Assembly (NCBI RefSeq): GCF_963675455.1
Contig: NZ_OY776217.1
Location: 2,094,001 to 2,158,000, forward strand
Origin: Emcibacter sp.
Lineage (GTDB): Bacteria; Pseudomonadota; Alphaproteobacteria; Sphingomonadales; Emcibacteraceae
DNA length: 64,000 nucleotides
Direction: 5' to 3'
Both the position numbers and the translations under genes were made by a program. The stretch's first letter is position 1, and every line of letters begins with the position of its first letter. Positions 17,876 through 27,414 of this stretch are shown piece by piece. The notes beneath the pieces were generated by a model that ran no database searches, was not told where the DNA came from, and saw only the letters and a list, made by a program, of their open reading frames with translations.

Positions 17876-18847
17876 ATGCCCCGAATGTTCATGATACTGC
17901 TTCCTCTGCTGTCGCTGATGGCGGCTTCCGTGATGGCGCAGGAGGTGCTGACTGTAAAATCTATCACTGTTCAGGATGAAAAGGCTGTTTTCGCCACCGT
18001 GGAAAGCGTGAAAGTGGTGACGGCAAGGGCTCGCCTGAATGGCACGGTCATAGACCTTGAGGTCAGGGAAGGTGATTTGGTTACCCCTGGGCAGGTCATT
18101 GCCAGGGTCGTGGACGAAAAGCTGGCGCTGCAGATACGATCCCTGGAGGCACATATATCATCTTTAAGGGCCCAGTTTGACAAAGCAGGCAGTGATCTGG
18201 CGCGCACAAAAGAGCTGATATCCACAGGTGCGGTTTCAAAGGCCCGTCTGGATGAGGTGCAGGCTCAATATAACGTTGCGGAAGGCGCCCTGAAGGCGGG
18301 AATATCCGATCGTGACGTCATCAGGCGGCAGGCGTGCGAAGGCGAGGTGCTGGCGCCCGTTGCCGGTCGTATCCTGAGCGTTCCCCTGACTGTCGGGACC
18401 GTTGTGATGCCCGGTGAAGTGATCGCCTCCGTTGCCAGGGAGAATTATGTTTTGCGCCTGTCGGTGCCGGAACGCTACGGTCTTCATCTCAAAAAAGATG
18501 ACCTGGTACGCCTTGAGGACGGGAAAACCGTGAAGATACTGACGATATACCCGAAAATCGAAGGCGGTCGGGTGACCATCGATGCTGATATCAACGGGCT
18601 GGAAAGTTATTTCGTTGGGGAACGTGTCCGTGTCTGGATTTCGGGTGGTGAGCGCCGGACTGTTGTTATTCCGGATGACTTCATCACAACCCGCTTCGGA
18701 ATTGACCATGTACGTCTTCGGAAACCCGACGGCAGCGTCATGGACGTGCCGGTACAACGCGGCACGCCAATATCAACAGCGGATATAGCGAACGGAATTG
18801 AAATCATATCCGGGCTTCATGACGGTGATGTGCTGGAGAAACGATGA
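17876..18847 (+). CDS. RND efflux periplasmic adaptor (membrane fusion protein)
   Basis: A 323-residue periplasmic adaptor linking an inner-membrane RND pump to an outer-membrane channel. It has a signal peptide (residues 1-21, ending at S-V-M-A-Q), a first lipoyl half (LNGTVIDLEVREGDLVTPGQVIARV), a short alpha-hairpin (SSLRAQFDKAGSDLARTKEL and RLDEVQAQYNVAEGAL) and the second lipoyl half (VLAPVAGRILSVPLTVGTVV), then beta-barrel and membrane-proximal parts. The helical hairpin is short compared with AcrA. The AAGAGG site five bases ahead fixes ATG 17876; the longer frame start is rejected. Its stop overlaps the permease start (ATGA), showing translational coupling. No outer-membrane channel gene is adjacent. 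Confidence 0.9.
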   Translation: MPRMFMILLPLLSLMAASVMAQEVLTVKSITVQDEKAVFATVESVKVVTARARLNGTVIDLEVREGDLVTPGQVIARVVDEKLALQIRSLEAHISSLRAQFDKAGSDLARTKELISTGAVSKARLDEVQAQYNVAEGALKAGISDRDVIRRQACEGEVLAPVAGRILSVPLTVGTVVMPGEVIASVARENYVLRLSVPERYGLHLKKDDLVRLEDGKTVKILTIYPKIEGGRVTIDADINGLESYFVGERVRVWISGGERRTVVIPDDFITTRFGIDHVRLRKPDGSVMDVPVQRGTPISTADIANGIEIISGLHDGDVLEKR

Positions 18848-21800
18848 AAAATCCGGGATTGTCAGGCAGGCTTACCCAGGCGACTATTCAATCGCCTTTA
18901 ACGCCTTTGTTTCTGATTGCCGCATTCATGCTGGGCCTGATGGCGCTGTTTTCGATTCCGCGGGAAGAAGAGCCGCAGATCAGCGTGCCTCTGGTAGATA
19001 TACAGGTGCAGGCGAACGGGGTGCGGGCGTCGGATGCCGCCGAGCTGATTACCAAGCCGCTTGAGGAAATCATCAAAAGTATCGACGGGGTCGAGCATGT
19101 CTATAGCCAGACAGCCGATGATCAGGTCCTGGTGACGGCGCGGTTCCTTGTCGGAACAAGTGCAGATAATGCAATCCTGCGCGTTCACGAGAAAATCCGG
19201 GCCAATTATGACCGGATTCCAACGGGGATTCCCGAACCCCTGGTCAGCGGCCGCGGAATCAATGATGTGGCGACTGTTGTTCTGAGCCTTTCGCCAAAGC
19301 CGGAGGTCGCCGACCGCTGGAGCGAGGCTGACCTGTACCGGCTTGTCGATGAGGTCCAGTCTGAATTGATCAAGGTCGACAATGTCGGATTGACTTACAT
19401 CGTCGGTGGTAGTCCTGAATCCATACGCATAGAACCTGATCCGGAACGGCTGGCCCTGTATGGAATTACACTGACGCAACTGGTCGGGAAGATTCAGGGC
19501 GCCAATCGCTCTTTTGCTGCGGGCCTCCTGCGCGAACAGGGACAGTCTCATATCGCGATTGCCGGAAACACCCTGTCGGGAACGCCGGATATTGGATTAC
19601 TGCTGATAACGTCGCAGAATGGCAAACCTGTCTATGTCCGTGACGTGGCGGACATTGTCATCGGTCCGGCGCTTTCCGAATACCGGGTCATGATGATGCG
19701 TCCGGCGGAGGATGGCAGTCTATACCGCACACCTGCCATAAACCTGGCTTTGTCAAAAAGGGCCGGCAGCAACGCGGTTGTTGTGTCCGGGGATATTCTG
19801 AAACGGGTGGAAATATTAAAATCATCACTTATTCCCGAAGAGATCGAGGTCGATGTGACCCGAAATTACGGGGAGACGGCTGACGAGAAAGCCAACGAGC
19901 TGTTATTCCATCTGTTCCTGGCCACCATTTCCATTGTCATCCTGATCGGTTTTGCCATCGGCTGGCGGGAAGCCGGTGTGACACTGGTGATTATTCCGGT
20001 GACCATCCTGCTTACGCTCTTTGCCGCCAACCTGATGGGATATACCATAAATCGCGTCAGCCTGTTTGCCCTGATCTTCTCCATCGGGATTCTTGTTGAT
20101 GATGCAATTGTTGTTATCGAGAATATTGCCCGGCACTGGGCTATGAATGACGGCCGGCCCAGGATCCAGGCAACCATAGAAGCTGTGGCCGAGGTTGGCA
20201 GTCCCACGGTTATTGCCACACTGACCGTTATCGCAGCCCTGCTGCCCATGTTGTTTATTTCCGGTCTGATGGGTCCCTATATGGCGCCGATCCCGGTCAA
20301 TGCTTCTGCAGCGATGCTGTTTTCCTTCTTTGTTGCCGTTGTCGTTGCGCCGTGGCTTCTGCTGAAAATTTCCCCTTCGGAAGCTGCTGGCCATGCACAT
20401 CATGAAGAGGGGCAGGGGCGCCTGGGTAAACTCTATCGGAACGTTGCCGCTCCCATTATACGCACCCGGAAGCGGGCCCTGTTTTTCCTCATAATTGTCG
20501 GGGTAATGACTTTTCTCAGTTTTATCCTTTTTGCCACCCGCTCGGTGACCGTCAAGCTGCTGCCTTTTGACAATAAATCCGAGCTTCAGATTGTCGTTGA
20601 TCTTGCTGAAGGGGCGAGCCTTGAGGATACGGAACGTCTCCTGTACCTGACGGCGGATCTCATCAGGCATGTACCCGAGATAGAATTGATGCAGAGTTAT
20701 GCGGGCACCGCGGCACCATTTAATTTCAACGGGCTGGTGCGTCACTATTATCTGAGACAGTCTCCGGAACTGGGTGAGTTGCAGATCAATCTGATAGGTA
20801 AATCCGGGCGCGATCGGACCAGCCATGAAATCGCTCTTGATATAAGAGACAGGTTGAAAGACCTGGTGCTTCCCGGGGGCGCCAGCCTGAAAGTGGTCGA
20901 GGTGCCGCCAGGCCCGCCGGTTATGGCGACACTTCTGGCTGAAATATACGGGCCAGATCAGCAAACACGGCAGAGAACCGTCGATGAAGTGAAGAAAATA
21001 TTTGCCGAGGTTCCCTATATTGTCGACATAGATGACTCCATCGGCGAGCCGCGCCCAAGACTGCATGTATCCATTGACCAGGAACGCCTGGAGTTTTTCG
21101 GCGTCGAACAACAGGATGTATATGACACCATTCAGGCGCTGATCGGCGGTATATCCGTCGGTTATTCTTATCGTGGTGAAGGGCGCGATCCGCTGGAAAT
21201 ATTCATTGGACAACCGAAATCAGCGCTGGTCTGGACCGAAACGCTGGCGTCAACGCCTGTTCCGCTGACTGCCTTGCCGGGGCAAAGTTCCAATGTCGAG
21301 CTCGGCGACGTCGTCAGGGTGACGATAGAAGAGGGATCGCCGATATTATTCAGGCATAACGGGCATTTTACCGATATGGTTATGGCCGAATTGAGCGGTG
21401 GCTTCGAGGCGCCAGTCTATGGCATGCTGGATGTGGAGAAATTGATCAAAACCCATGACTGGGGGAACCTTACACCACCAACGATCAAATTTCACGGGCA
21501 GCCGGAAGATCCCATGCAGTCAACACTGCTGTGGGATGGTGAATGGGAAATTACCTATGTCACCTTCCGGGATATGGGAATCGCCTTTGCCCTGGCGCTG
21601 GTGGGCATTTACGTGCTTGTTGTCGGCCAGTTCGGAAGCTTTAAACTGCCGCTTGTCATCCTGACGCCGGTTCCCCTGACATTGATTGGCATTATATTCG
21701 GACACTGGATATTCGGCGCGGCCTTCACCGCCACGTCAATGATCGGCTTCATCGCGCTGGCCGGCATCATTGTCCGCAACTCTATCCTGCTGGTGGACTT

Positions 21801-22062
21801 TATCCGGCATGGAAGCGGGCAGGGCCTGTCGCTTCGCGACATACTATTGGAGGCCGGTGCCGTAAGATTCAAGCCGATCCTGCTGACCGCGCTCGCAGCC
21901 ATGATCGGGGCGGTGACCATTCTGAGTGATCCAATTTTTCAAGGCCTGGCTATTTCCCTGCTGTTTGGTCTTACCTCATCCACACTGCTGACCGTTCTGG
22001 TCATTCCCGCCATTTATGTCGTTCTGCGTGATGATGAAGGACCTGCTGAAGCTTCTAAATAA
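18844..22062 (+). CDS. RND efflux inner-membrane permease
   Basis: A 1072-residue RND transporter with twelve predicted membrane helices and two large periplasmic loops. The proton-relay aspartates are at residues 419-420 in GILVDDAIVVIEN. The lysine of the TM10 relay in AcrB (Lys940) is replaced: the segment AGIIVRNSILLVDF has Arg at residue 978. Such VRNSILLVDF-type permeases form a distinct RND group usually annotated only as efflux permease; substrate is not predictable. The N-terminus LTPLFLIAAFMLGLMALFSI is TM1, followed by PREEEPQISVP, typical of the family. Translationally coupled to the adaptor. A convergent hairpin follows the stop. Confidence 0.93.
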   Translation: MKNPGLSGRLTQATIQSPLTPLFLIAAFMLGLMALFSIPREEEPQISVPLVDIQVQANGVRASDAAELITKPLEEIIKSIDGVEHVYSQTADDQVLVTARFLVGTSADNAILRVHEKIRANYDRIPTGIPEPLVSGRGINDVATVVLSLSPKPEVADRWSEADLYRLVDEVQSELIKVDNVGLTYIVGGSPESIRIEPDPERLALYGITLTQLVGKIQGANRSFAAGLLREQGQSHIAIAGNTLSGTPDIGLLLITSQNGKPVYVRDVADIVIGPALSEYRVMMMRPAEDGSLYRTPAINLALSKRAGSNAVVVSGDILKRVEILKSSLIPEEIEVDVTRNYGETADEKANELLFHLFLATISIVILIGFAIGWREAGVTLVIIPVTILLTLFAANLMGYTINRVSLFALIFSIGILVDDAIVVIENIARHWAMNDGRPRIQATIEAVAEVGSPTVIATLTVIAALLPMLFISGLMGPYMAPIPVNASAAMLFSFFVAVVVAPWLLLKISPSEAAGHAHHEEGQGRLGKLYRNVAAPIIRTRKRALFFLIIVGVMTFLSFILFATRSVTVKLLPFDNKSELQIVVDLAEGASLEDTERLLYLTADLIRHVPEIELMQSYAGTAAPFNFNGLVRHYYLRQSPELGELQINLIGKSGRDRTSHEIALDIRDRLKDLVLPGGASLKVVEVPPGPPVMATLLAEIYGPDQQTRQRTVDEVKKIFAEVPYIVDIDDSIGEPRPRLHVSIDQERLEFFGVEQQDVYDTIQALIGGISVGYSYRGEGRDPLEIFIGQPKSALVWTETLASTPVPLTALPGQSSNVELGDVVRVTIEEGSPILFRHNGHFTDMVMAELSGGFEAPVYGMLDVEKLIKTHDWGNLTPPTIKFHGQPEDPMQSTLLWDGEWEITYVTFRDMGIAFALALVGIYVLVVGQFGSFKLPLVILTPVPLTLIGIIFGHWIFGAAFTATSMIGFIALAGIIVRNSILLVDFIRHGSGQGLSLRDILLEAGAVRFKPILLTALAAMIGAVTILSDPIFQGLAISLLFGLTSSTLLTVLVIPAIYVVLRDDEGPAEASK

Positions 22063-22095
22063 CAGAAAGCCGGATCAGCAACTTCTCCGGCTCTG
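22063..22095. terminator. Hairpin after RND permease gene
   Basis: Inverted repeat CAGA-AAGCCGG / CCGGC-TCTG, with a 13-base loop, begins immediately after the permease stop and lies in front of the convergent PAS gene end at 22102. No clear T-run follows, so it may be shared by both directions. Confidence 0.55.
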
Positions 22096-22101
22096 TCTCA
22101 T

Positions 22102-22578
22102 CTATTGAGGGGGGATAGTCCGTCTGTCTTTTGGCAGCATGTAATAAAGACCATACATGATTTGATTGACGTTCTGACCGTCTTCAGAGAAGGGCAATCC
22201 GAGGGCGAAATATTCAAGGAAGGATTTTTCCGACCACACAAGTTTGCCCTGGTAGAGATAGGGAATTTTGTTTTCCACAATCCAGTCCCAGCGTTCTTTC
22301 ATATCTGCCGTGCCGGGTACAGTTTCCAGATACTGGCCGGTGACATCCCTTGACATGGCTCTTGTTGTTGCTGTGCCGATCAGTCGGAAACGGTATCTTC
22401 TCGGGTCATTTTCCACATCAGCCAGTAGAATATAGGGCAAAAGCTTCGGTACATCGGACGGGCGAAAATCGGCCCGGCGGGGCATTATTCGATCCCCCTT
22501 TATTTTCTGCCAGTGGAGAAAGAGTTCCCTCAGTTCTTCCTGCGGAATGTCTTCGACGTCAATAGGGTATTTGAACAT
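22102..22578 (-). CDS. Single-domain PAS protein (PAS_5 type), paralogue 1
   Basis: A 158-residue protein consisting almost only of a PAS_5-type domain. It shares the block pattern of the cluster at 28.5-32.3 kb: FLHWQKIKGDRIMPRRADFRP, then VPKLLPYILLADVENDPRRY, RLIGTATTRAMSRDVTGQYL, ENKIPYLYQGKLVWSEKSFL and LGLPFSEDGQNVNQIMYGLY. No output domain, signal peptide or membrane helix is present, so it must act by binding a ligand or a partner. Single-domain PAS proteins of this kind can be regulators (Caulobacter MopJ is a known single-domain PAS protein), but no function can be stated here. It is convergent with the RND permease gene. Confidence 0.85.
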   Translation of the reverse strand: MFKYPIDVEDIPQEELRELFLHWQKIKGDRIMPRRADFRPSDVPKLLPYILLADVENDPRRYRFRLIGTATTRAMSRDVTGQYLETVPGTADMKERWDWIVENKIPYLYQGKLVWSEKSFLEYFALGLPFSEDGQNVNQIMYGLYYMLPKDRRTIPPQ

Positions 22579-22702
22579 GATTCAATCGGTCCCCAAGAAA
22601 ATACCTTTAATTACAACTATGTCTTTTAGCAGTTTTTCCGGTGAGGTAAATCAGATTTTTACCCGGGCAGGGAAAGTCCATTATTGGTTGTGAGAGCGGC
22701 CG

Positions 22703-22738
22703 TGATAAAAATAACCCTGCCGATAAGTACCGGCAGGG
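22703..22738 (-). terminator. Rho-independent terminator of the second TonB receptor gene
   Basis: Perfect 8-base inverted repeat CCCTGCCG (22715-22722) / CGGCAGGG (22731-22738) with an 8-base loop. On the minus strand it is followed by TTATTTTTATC, a good U-tract, 33 bases after the receptor stop. Confidence 0.85.
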
Positions 22739-22771
22739 CAAGGTGAGGTTGGCGGGAGAAAACTTAAGGGG

Positions 22772-25111
22772 TCAGAAATTCACCCGGAGGGACGCTCCCC
22801 ATTCCCGGGGGCGGTTGTAATTGGCTTCATGGAAGCCGAGGGCGAAGTTTGAATCGCCGCTGACGATGACCCGTTTGTCGGTCAGGTTATCCACATAGAG
22901 CCGTACATTCCAGACCTCGCCGGGGTGGCTATAGGTGAGGGAGGCATTGACCAAATGATAACCTTCCTGCTTCAGGTAAGGGGAATTCTGGGCATCATTC
23001 CAGATGGTTGATTTATAACTCCAGTCCCCGCGCAGGGCGAGCTCCCCGTCGTTGGGCAGCGGCAGGCTATATTCCGCAGAGGCATTGAGGGACCATTCCG
23101 GCAGGTTGGCCAGTTTCTTGTCCCCGGTAATCTGGATCACTGCCGGCAGATCGGTATTGAAGGCCGGGACGGCGGTATAATGTGCGTCCGTATAACCAAG
23201 TCCGCCAGAAAGCTGCAACCGGTCTGTGATCAGGGCCGTGATTTCAGCCTCGATGCCTTTTATTTCAGCTTCGCCGCCGTTGGTGTTCAGGGGCGCGCCG
23301 CTGACATAGGTGATCACCTGAATCTGGTTGTAATTGGCCCAGAAGGCGGCCGTGTTCAGACGAACCCGATTATCGAACAGGTCCAGCTTCAGGCCGATTT
23401 CGTAATTTTCAACCGTTTCAGGCTCGAACTGGACAGCTTCCGGTACCGGCAGAAGGTACCGAATATTGAACCCGCCGGATTTATACCCCTGTGTGTAGGA
23501 GGCGTACACCAGCGCATCTTCGGTTAGTTGATAGTCCAGGCTGAAGCGCGGCGACCAGTCGGTGAAGGTCAGGCTGTCCTGTCCTGGCGGTACCAGAGCA
23601 ACACCGTCACCGGGAGCAACACCAAAGGCACCGGCGCCGACCGGACCCACAGTCAGGATCTGGAACGGATCATAGGATTTTTCATCCCGGGAATAGCGCA
23701 GTCCGGCGGTGGCGCTTAAGCGGTCATTGATGATGTAGGTGGCCTGGGCATAGACACCAAGGCTTTCGTTGTCCACATAGGTACGGTTGTCCAGGGTGCC
23801 GAAGGTCGCGGGAAAACGAACAGTTAGCAGGTCGTGACCGCTTTCCGAGAAATAATAAACACCGCTGGCATATTTGAGGTTGCCGTCCAGCAGGGTGCCG
23901 ACGAGCTGGAATTCCTGGGAGAACTGCTCATGCCCGTAGTCATAGTTATTGGTTTCGGTTACCACCAGCGGTGAATTGTCCGCATCCCGGTTGAAATAGC
24001 CCGAGGTTTCCCGATAGGCCGTTGTCGATTTCAGCGTGGTGGTGTCATTGACATCCCATTCCGCTGTCAGGCTTATTCCCCAGATGTCGAGGGAAGTGCC
24101 GTTCGCACCAGTGGCATAGGTGGTGTCCTTGTCGGCAGGGATATAGGCGTCTTCGGTAAACAGAGGCAGGCCGAATACACCTGCGTCCACATTATTATGG
24201 ACCCAGGCCAGGGTCGGTGATGTGGGATTGATCAGGGGGACGCCATTGGGGCCGATATCGCCGGGCGCACCGGGAGGCGCAGACGTGATGCCGACAAGGG
24301 TGCTGCCGGCATTCTGCTCGCGAATGCGCGTGGCGTCCGCATTCAGGGTGAACTTCCAGGCATCACCTGCCGTATAAAGCGCGGTAAAGCGCGCGGAATC
24401 GCGGTTTTCGTTGCCCAGCAGGCGGTTATCGGAAATACCTCGTACAAAACCGTCGCGGTTTTTGGAGGAGCCGGCAACCCTGGTCAGCAGGGTGTCAGAG
24501 ACCGGCAGGTCGACGCTGAAGCGCATGTCATGGCGATTAAAATTGCCGAGGATCACTTCGCCGGAGCCGGTGAATTCTTCGGCCGGTTCTTTTGAGGTAA
24601 TGCTGATGGCCCCGCCGATGGTGTTGCGGCCGAACAGGGTGCCCTGTGGACCGCGCAGGATTTCGACGCGTTCAATGTCCAGGGTGTCCAGAACGCCACC
24701 GATGGAGCGGGAAACATAAACCCCGTCCACGTAAGTGCCGACACCGGGGTCGGTGGCCAGCGAGAAATCAGTCTGGCCGACACCGCGAATGAAGACCACG
24801 GCGCCGGAGGACACGCCACTTACGGGTGCAGTGGAGTCAAATACCGTATTGGGGGTCGCGTCCGCCATTTGCGAGATATTGCTGTATCCCATTTTTTCGA
24901 TTTTGCTGCTGGAAAAGGCGGAAATGGCGATCGGGGTGGATTGCAGGTTTTCGGAACGCTTCTGGGCCGTGACAACGATTTCTTCCAGCATCAGGCTGCC
25001 GTCGGCTTTATCTGCAAATGTGGTGGTGGCCGGAAGGGTGAGTAGCAAGGCGCAGGCAGCGGTGAATAGTCCGGGGCGTCGGGCATTTCCGAAGTGGGGG
25101 GATAAAGTCAC
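22772..25111 (-). CDS. TonB-dependent outer-membrane receptor (GTG start)
   Basis: A 779-residue receptor with signal peptide (residues 1-33, ending AATTTFA-D), TonB-box-like LEEIVVTAQKRSENLQSTP, plug motif DIERVEILRGPQGTLFGRNTIGG near residue 145-168, and a barrel ending WGASLRVNF with terminal Phe. The pattern matches the broad class of receptors common in sphingomonad/caulobacter-like bacteria for small organic compounds or oligosaccharides. The start codon is GTG at 25111, with GGAGAG five bases ahead. It lies 124 bases downstream of, and co-directional with, the AraC regulator that faces the nitrilase-aldoxime dehydratase operon, so it may import the related substrate; this is inference. 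Confidence 0.92.
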   Translation of the reverse strand: MTLSPHFGNARRPGLFTAACALLLTLPATTTFADKADGSLMLEEIVVTAQKRSENLQSTPIAISAFSSSKIEKMGYSNISQMADATPNTVFDSTAPVSGVSSGAVVFIRGVGQTDFSLATDPGVGTYVDGVYVSRSIGGVLDTLDIERVEILRGPQGTLFGRNTIGGAISITSKEPAEEFTGSGEVILGNFNRHDMRFSVDLPVSDTLLTRVAGSSKNRDGFVRGISDNRLLGNENRDSARFTALYTAGDAWKFTLNADATRIREQNAGSTLVGITSAPPGAPGDIGPNGVPLINPTSPTLAWVHNNVDAGVFGLPLFTEDAYIPADKDTTYATGANGTSLDIWGISLTAEWDVNDTTTLKSTTAYRETSGYFNRDADNSPLVVTETNNYDYGHEQFSQEFQLVGTLLDGNLKYASGVYYFSESGHDLLTVRFPATFGTLDNRTYVDNESLGVYAQATYIINDRLSATAGLRYSRDEKSYDPFQILTVGPVGAGAFGVAPGDGVALVPPGQDSLTFTDWSPRFSLDYQLTEDALVYASYTQGYKSGGFNIRYLLPVPEAVQFEPETVENYEIGLKLDLFDNRVRLNTAAFWANYNQIQVITYVSGAPLNTNGGEAEIKGIEAEITALITDRLQLSGGLGYTDAHYTAVPAFNTDLPAVIQITGDKKLANLPEWSLNASAEYSLPLPNDGELALRGDWSYKSTIWNDAQNSPYLKQEGYHLVNASLTYSHPGEVWNVRLYVDNLTDKRVIVSGDSNFALGFHEANYNRPREWGASLRVNF

Positions 25112-25235
25112 TGTTTCTCTCCATTAGATTTTATTATTTGATGAGGAGAGTGTAATCCGCTACCGCGGGGCGTGACTTGTCCCACCCGGAACAAAAAGAT
25201 AGCGTGGCGGGCGGAATGACAACGATCAGGCGAGG

Positions 25236-26219
25236 TTAGTGGGTCAGGCGGTAGTCCCGGGGCGAAGCACCGTATTTTTCCTTGAAAGAGCGGCTGAAAT
25301 GGGAGAATTCATTAAATCCCCATTTGAAGGCAATCTCGGATATGGTCAGGCCGCTGTATATGGGGTCGGTCAGGTCGGCGCAGCATCTTTCCAGACGTTT
25401 CTGGTAAATCCAGCGGCTGGCCGAGCAACCTTCATGCTCAAAAAGTTTATTCAGATAGCGCGGGCTGATCTTGAAATATTGCGCAATTGACTGGGGACAC
25501 AGAGCATAGTCGGGCAGGTTTTCCAGAATGTAATTCTTGATCAGCATAAGCTGGGTGTACTGGTTGGTGGAGACCTCCCGGGTGATGTTGAGATCCGAGG
25601 CATGATAGACCGCGCCAAGGAGTTCAAGCAGGCTGTTGAACATTTTCTCTTTCTGCGCATCGCTCAGAACCAGGCTGTCTTTATAAAGGGCTTCGATGAA
25701 ATTGCTGAGGATTGATACTCCGCTGATGGAGTGGGATAGCCGGACCGCGGTCAGGCGCTCCGGAATTCCCAGATGGTGCCGGGCCAGGGTGCGCGGGATC
25801 TGTATCACCAACTGGGAAAAAGGATCCTGAAATTTCAAATGATACTGCCGGGTGGAGTCATAAAGGGAGAGCTCCCCCGGTTTGAGCGGTGCTTCCCGGC
25901 CGTCCTGTATAATGAGTCCCCTGCCGTTGAGTTGCAGACTGAGCAGGAAATGATCCGCTGACGATCTGGCAATCAGGCTCTTGTTTCTTTCCACATTCTG
26001 GCGGGTGGACACAACCCGGGAAATAGTCCCTTTTCCCAAGGGGGAATTATCAACGCTGCCGAAAAAGTCCTCTGTCTGTGCGGTCACGCAATCCAGTTCC
26101 ACAAAAGAACGGCAGATCACCTCGCGCCAGTAGTCGGCGCGGGCCCTCTTGTGAACAAAGTCTGTCGACAGCTGATCTTTCAATATGTCTTCCTGTAAAA
26201 GCTGTTTCGGCACTATCAA
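25236..26219 (-). CDS. AraC family regulator (no ATG start)
   Basis: A 327-residue regulator with an N-terminal AraC-binding-like sensor domain (residues about 40-190, SADHFLLSLQLNGRGLIIQDG and PGELSLYDSTRQYHLKF) and a C-terminal double helix-turn-helix (LCPQSIAQYFKISPRYLNKL and LTISEIAFKWGFNEFSHFSR, residues about 240-325). No in-frame ATG exists near the N-terminus: candidate starts are TTG 26219, GTG 26213 and TTG 26183, the last with AGGAAG ahead. This resembles activators of aldoxime/nitrile gene clusters, which are typically AraC-type. It is divergent from the nitrilase gene across a 148-base intergenic region and is the obvious candidate for its control. Confidence 0.9.
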   Translation of the reverse strand: MIVPKQLLQEDILKDQLSTDFVHKRARADYWREVICRSFVELDCVTAQTEDFFGSVDNSPLGKGTISRVVSTRQNVERNKSLIARSSADHFLLSLQLNGRGLIIQDGREAPLKPGELSLYDSTRQYHLKFQDPFSQLVIQIPRTLARHHLGIPERLTAVRLSHSISGVSILSNFIEALYKDSLVLSDAQKEKMFNSLLELLGAVYHASDLNITREVSTNQYTQLMLIKNYILENLPDYALCPQSIAQYFKISPRYLNKLFEHEGCSASRWIYQKRLERCCADLTDPIYSGLTISEIAFKWGFNEFSHFSRSFKEKYGASPRDYRLTH

Positions 26220-26367
26220 GTATCACCCCGCTTCCGGAAAAGGTCAAGTTCAGCCCTGAAGTCAATCAAGTATATGTTCCGTTTCAGACAAGAGCGGGGG
26301 CTGCACAGCCTATATTCTCGGGCTTAGATCACATTCACTGAAATTTATCCGGAAGGAATACAGATCA
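26220..26367. promoter_or_regulatory. Divergent control region, AraC regulator / nitrilase
   Basis: The 148-base gap between the outward-reading regulator and nitrilase genes must hold both promoters. It contains a strong GGAAGGA ribosome-binding site for the nitrilase. Two CAAG-containing direct elements lie at 26227-26275 (TCAAGTTCAG, ATCAAGTATA). No consensus -35/-10 pair is clear, consistent with an activator-dependent promoter. Confidence 0.45.
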
Positions 26368-27399
26368 ATGTCTCAGACCTACAAGGTAGCCGTCGTTCAG
26401 GCTGCACCCGTTTTCATGGACCTCAAGGGGACTGTGGAAAAAACCAAAGAGCTGATCCGGGAGGCGGCAGGTGCCGGCGCTTCTATTGTCGCTTTTCCCG
26501 AGACCTGGATTCCGGGATACCCTTGGTGGATATGGATGGATGCCCCGGCCTGGTGGTTGCAGTTTGTACCACAATATCATGAAAATTCACTGGCGCTGGA
26601 CAGTGAAGAGTTTGAAAGCCTGAAGCAGGAAGCCAAAAGCAACAATATTCATGTCATGCTGGGCTATAGCGAGCGGGCAACTGGCAGCCTTTATATGGGG
26701 CAGTGCCTGATCGGGTCTGATGGTGAGCTGGTTTACAGCCGTCGCAAGTTGAAGCCGACCCATGTCGAGCGCACCGTATTCGGCGAGGGCGACGGCAGTG
26801 ATTTCAAGGTGGCGGACACGCCTCTGGGCAGGATAGGAGCCCTATGCTGCTGGGAACATCTGCAGCCGCTCAACCGTTATGCCATGTTCGGCATGCATGA
26901 GCAGGTTCATGTGGCGGCCTGGCCCAGTTTCAGCATGTATGAGGGACTGGCAAACGCTTTGGGCCCGGAAGTCAATACCTCGGCCTCGCGCATGTATGCG
27001 GTCGAAGGGCAGTGTTTTGTATTGGCGCCCTGCATGACGATCACCCAGGAAATGATTGATCTGGTGGCGACCAGTGACTTCAAGAAAGGCCTGATCGCCA
27101 AGGGCGGTGGTCATGCCCGGATATTTGGTCCGGACGGTCAGGAACTCTGTGACCATCTGGCACCGGATGAAGAAGGTATTCTATATGCAGATATTGACCT
27201 GGGCATGATTGTCATGGCTAAATCGGCGGCTGACCCGGTTGGTCATTACTCCCGGCCGGATGTTACCCGGCTGTTGCTGGATGCACGTCCGAAATCGCCT
27301 GTGGAATATGTTCGCGACAGTGGTGCGGAGAATGTTCGGGAGGAAGAAGACCTGCGGAATAAACCATACCTGGAAAATACCCGGGAACAGGACGCCTGA
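26368..27399 (+). CDS. Nitrilase
   Basis: A 343-residue carbon-nitrogen hydrolase of the true nitrilase branch, converting nitriles to carboxylic acid and ammonia. The catalytic triad is visible: Glu45 in AFPETWIPGYPWW, Lys127 in SRRKLKPTHVERT, Cys161 in GALCCWEHLQPL. PETWIPGYP and the GEGDGSDF segment are typical of aliphatic/arylacetonitrile-type nitrilases rather than amidases. A GGAAGGA site precedes ATG 26368. It is followed 15 bases later by aldoxime dehydratase, so the two enzymes form an aldoxime to nitrile to acid pathway, the arrangement known from Rhodococcus and Pseudomonas. Substrate class (aliphatic or arylacetic, e.g. phenylacetaldoxime or indoleacetaldoxime) is not determined by sequence. 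Confidence 0.93.
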   Translation: MSQTYKVAVVQAAPVFMDLKGTVEKTKELIREAAGAGASIVAFPETWIPGYPWWIWMDAPAWWLQFVPQYHENSLALDSEEFESLKQEAKSNNIHVMLGYSERATGSLYMGQCLIGSDGELVYSRRKLKPTHVERTVFGEGDGSDFKVADTPLGRIGALCCWEHLQPLNRYAMFGMHEQVHVAAWPSFSMYEGLANALGPEVNTSASRMYAVEGQCFVLAPCMTITQEMIDLVATSDFKKGLIAKGGGHARIFGPDGQELCDHLAPDEEGILYADIDLGMIVMAKSAADPVGHYSRPDVTRLLLDARPKSPVEYVRDSGAENVREEEDLRNKPYLENTREQDA

Positions 27400-27414
27400 A
27401 AAAAGGAAAAGACG

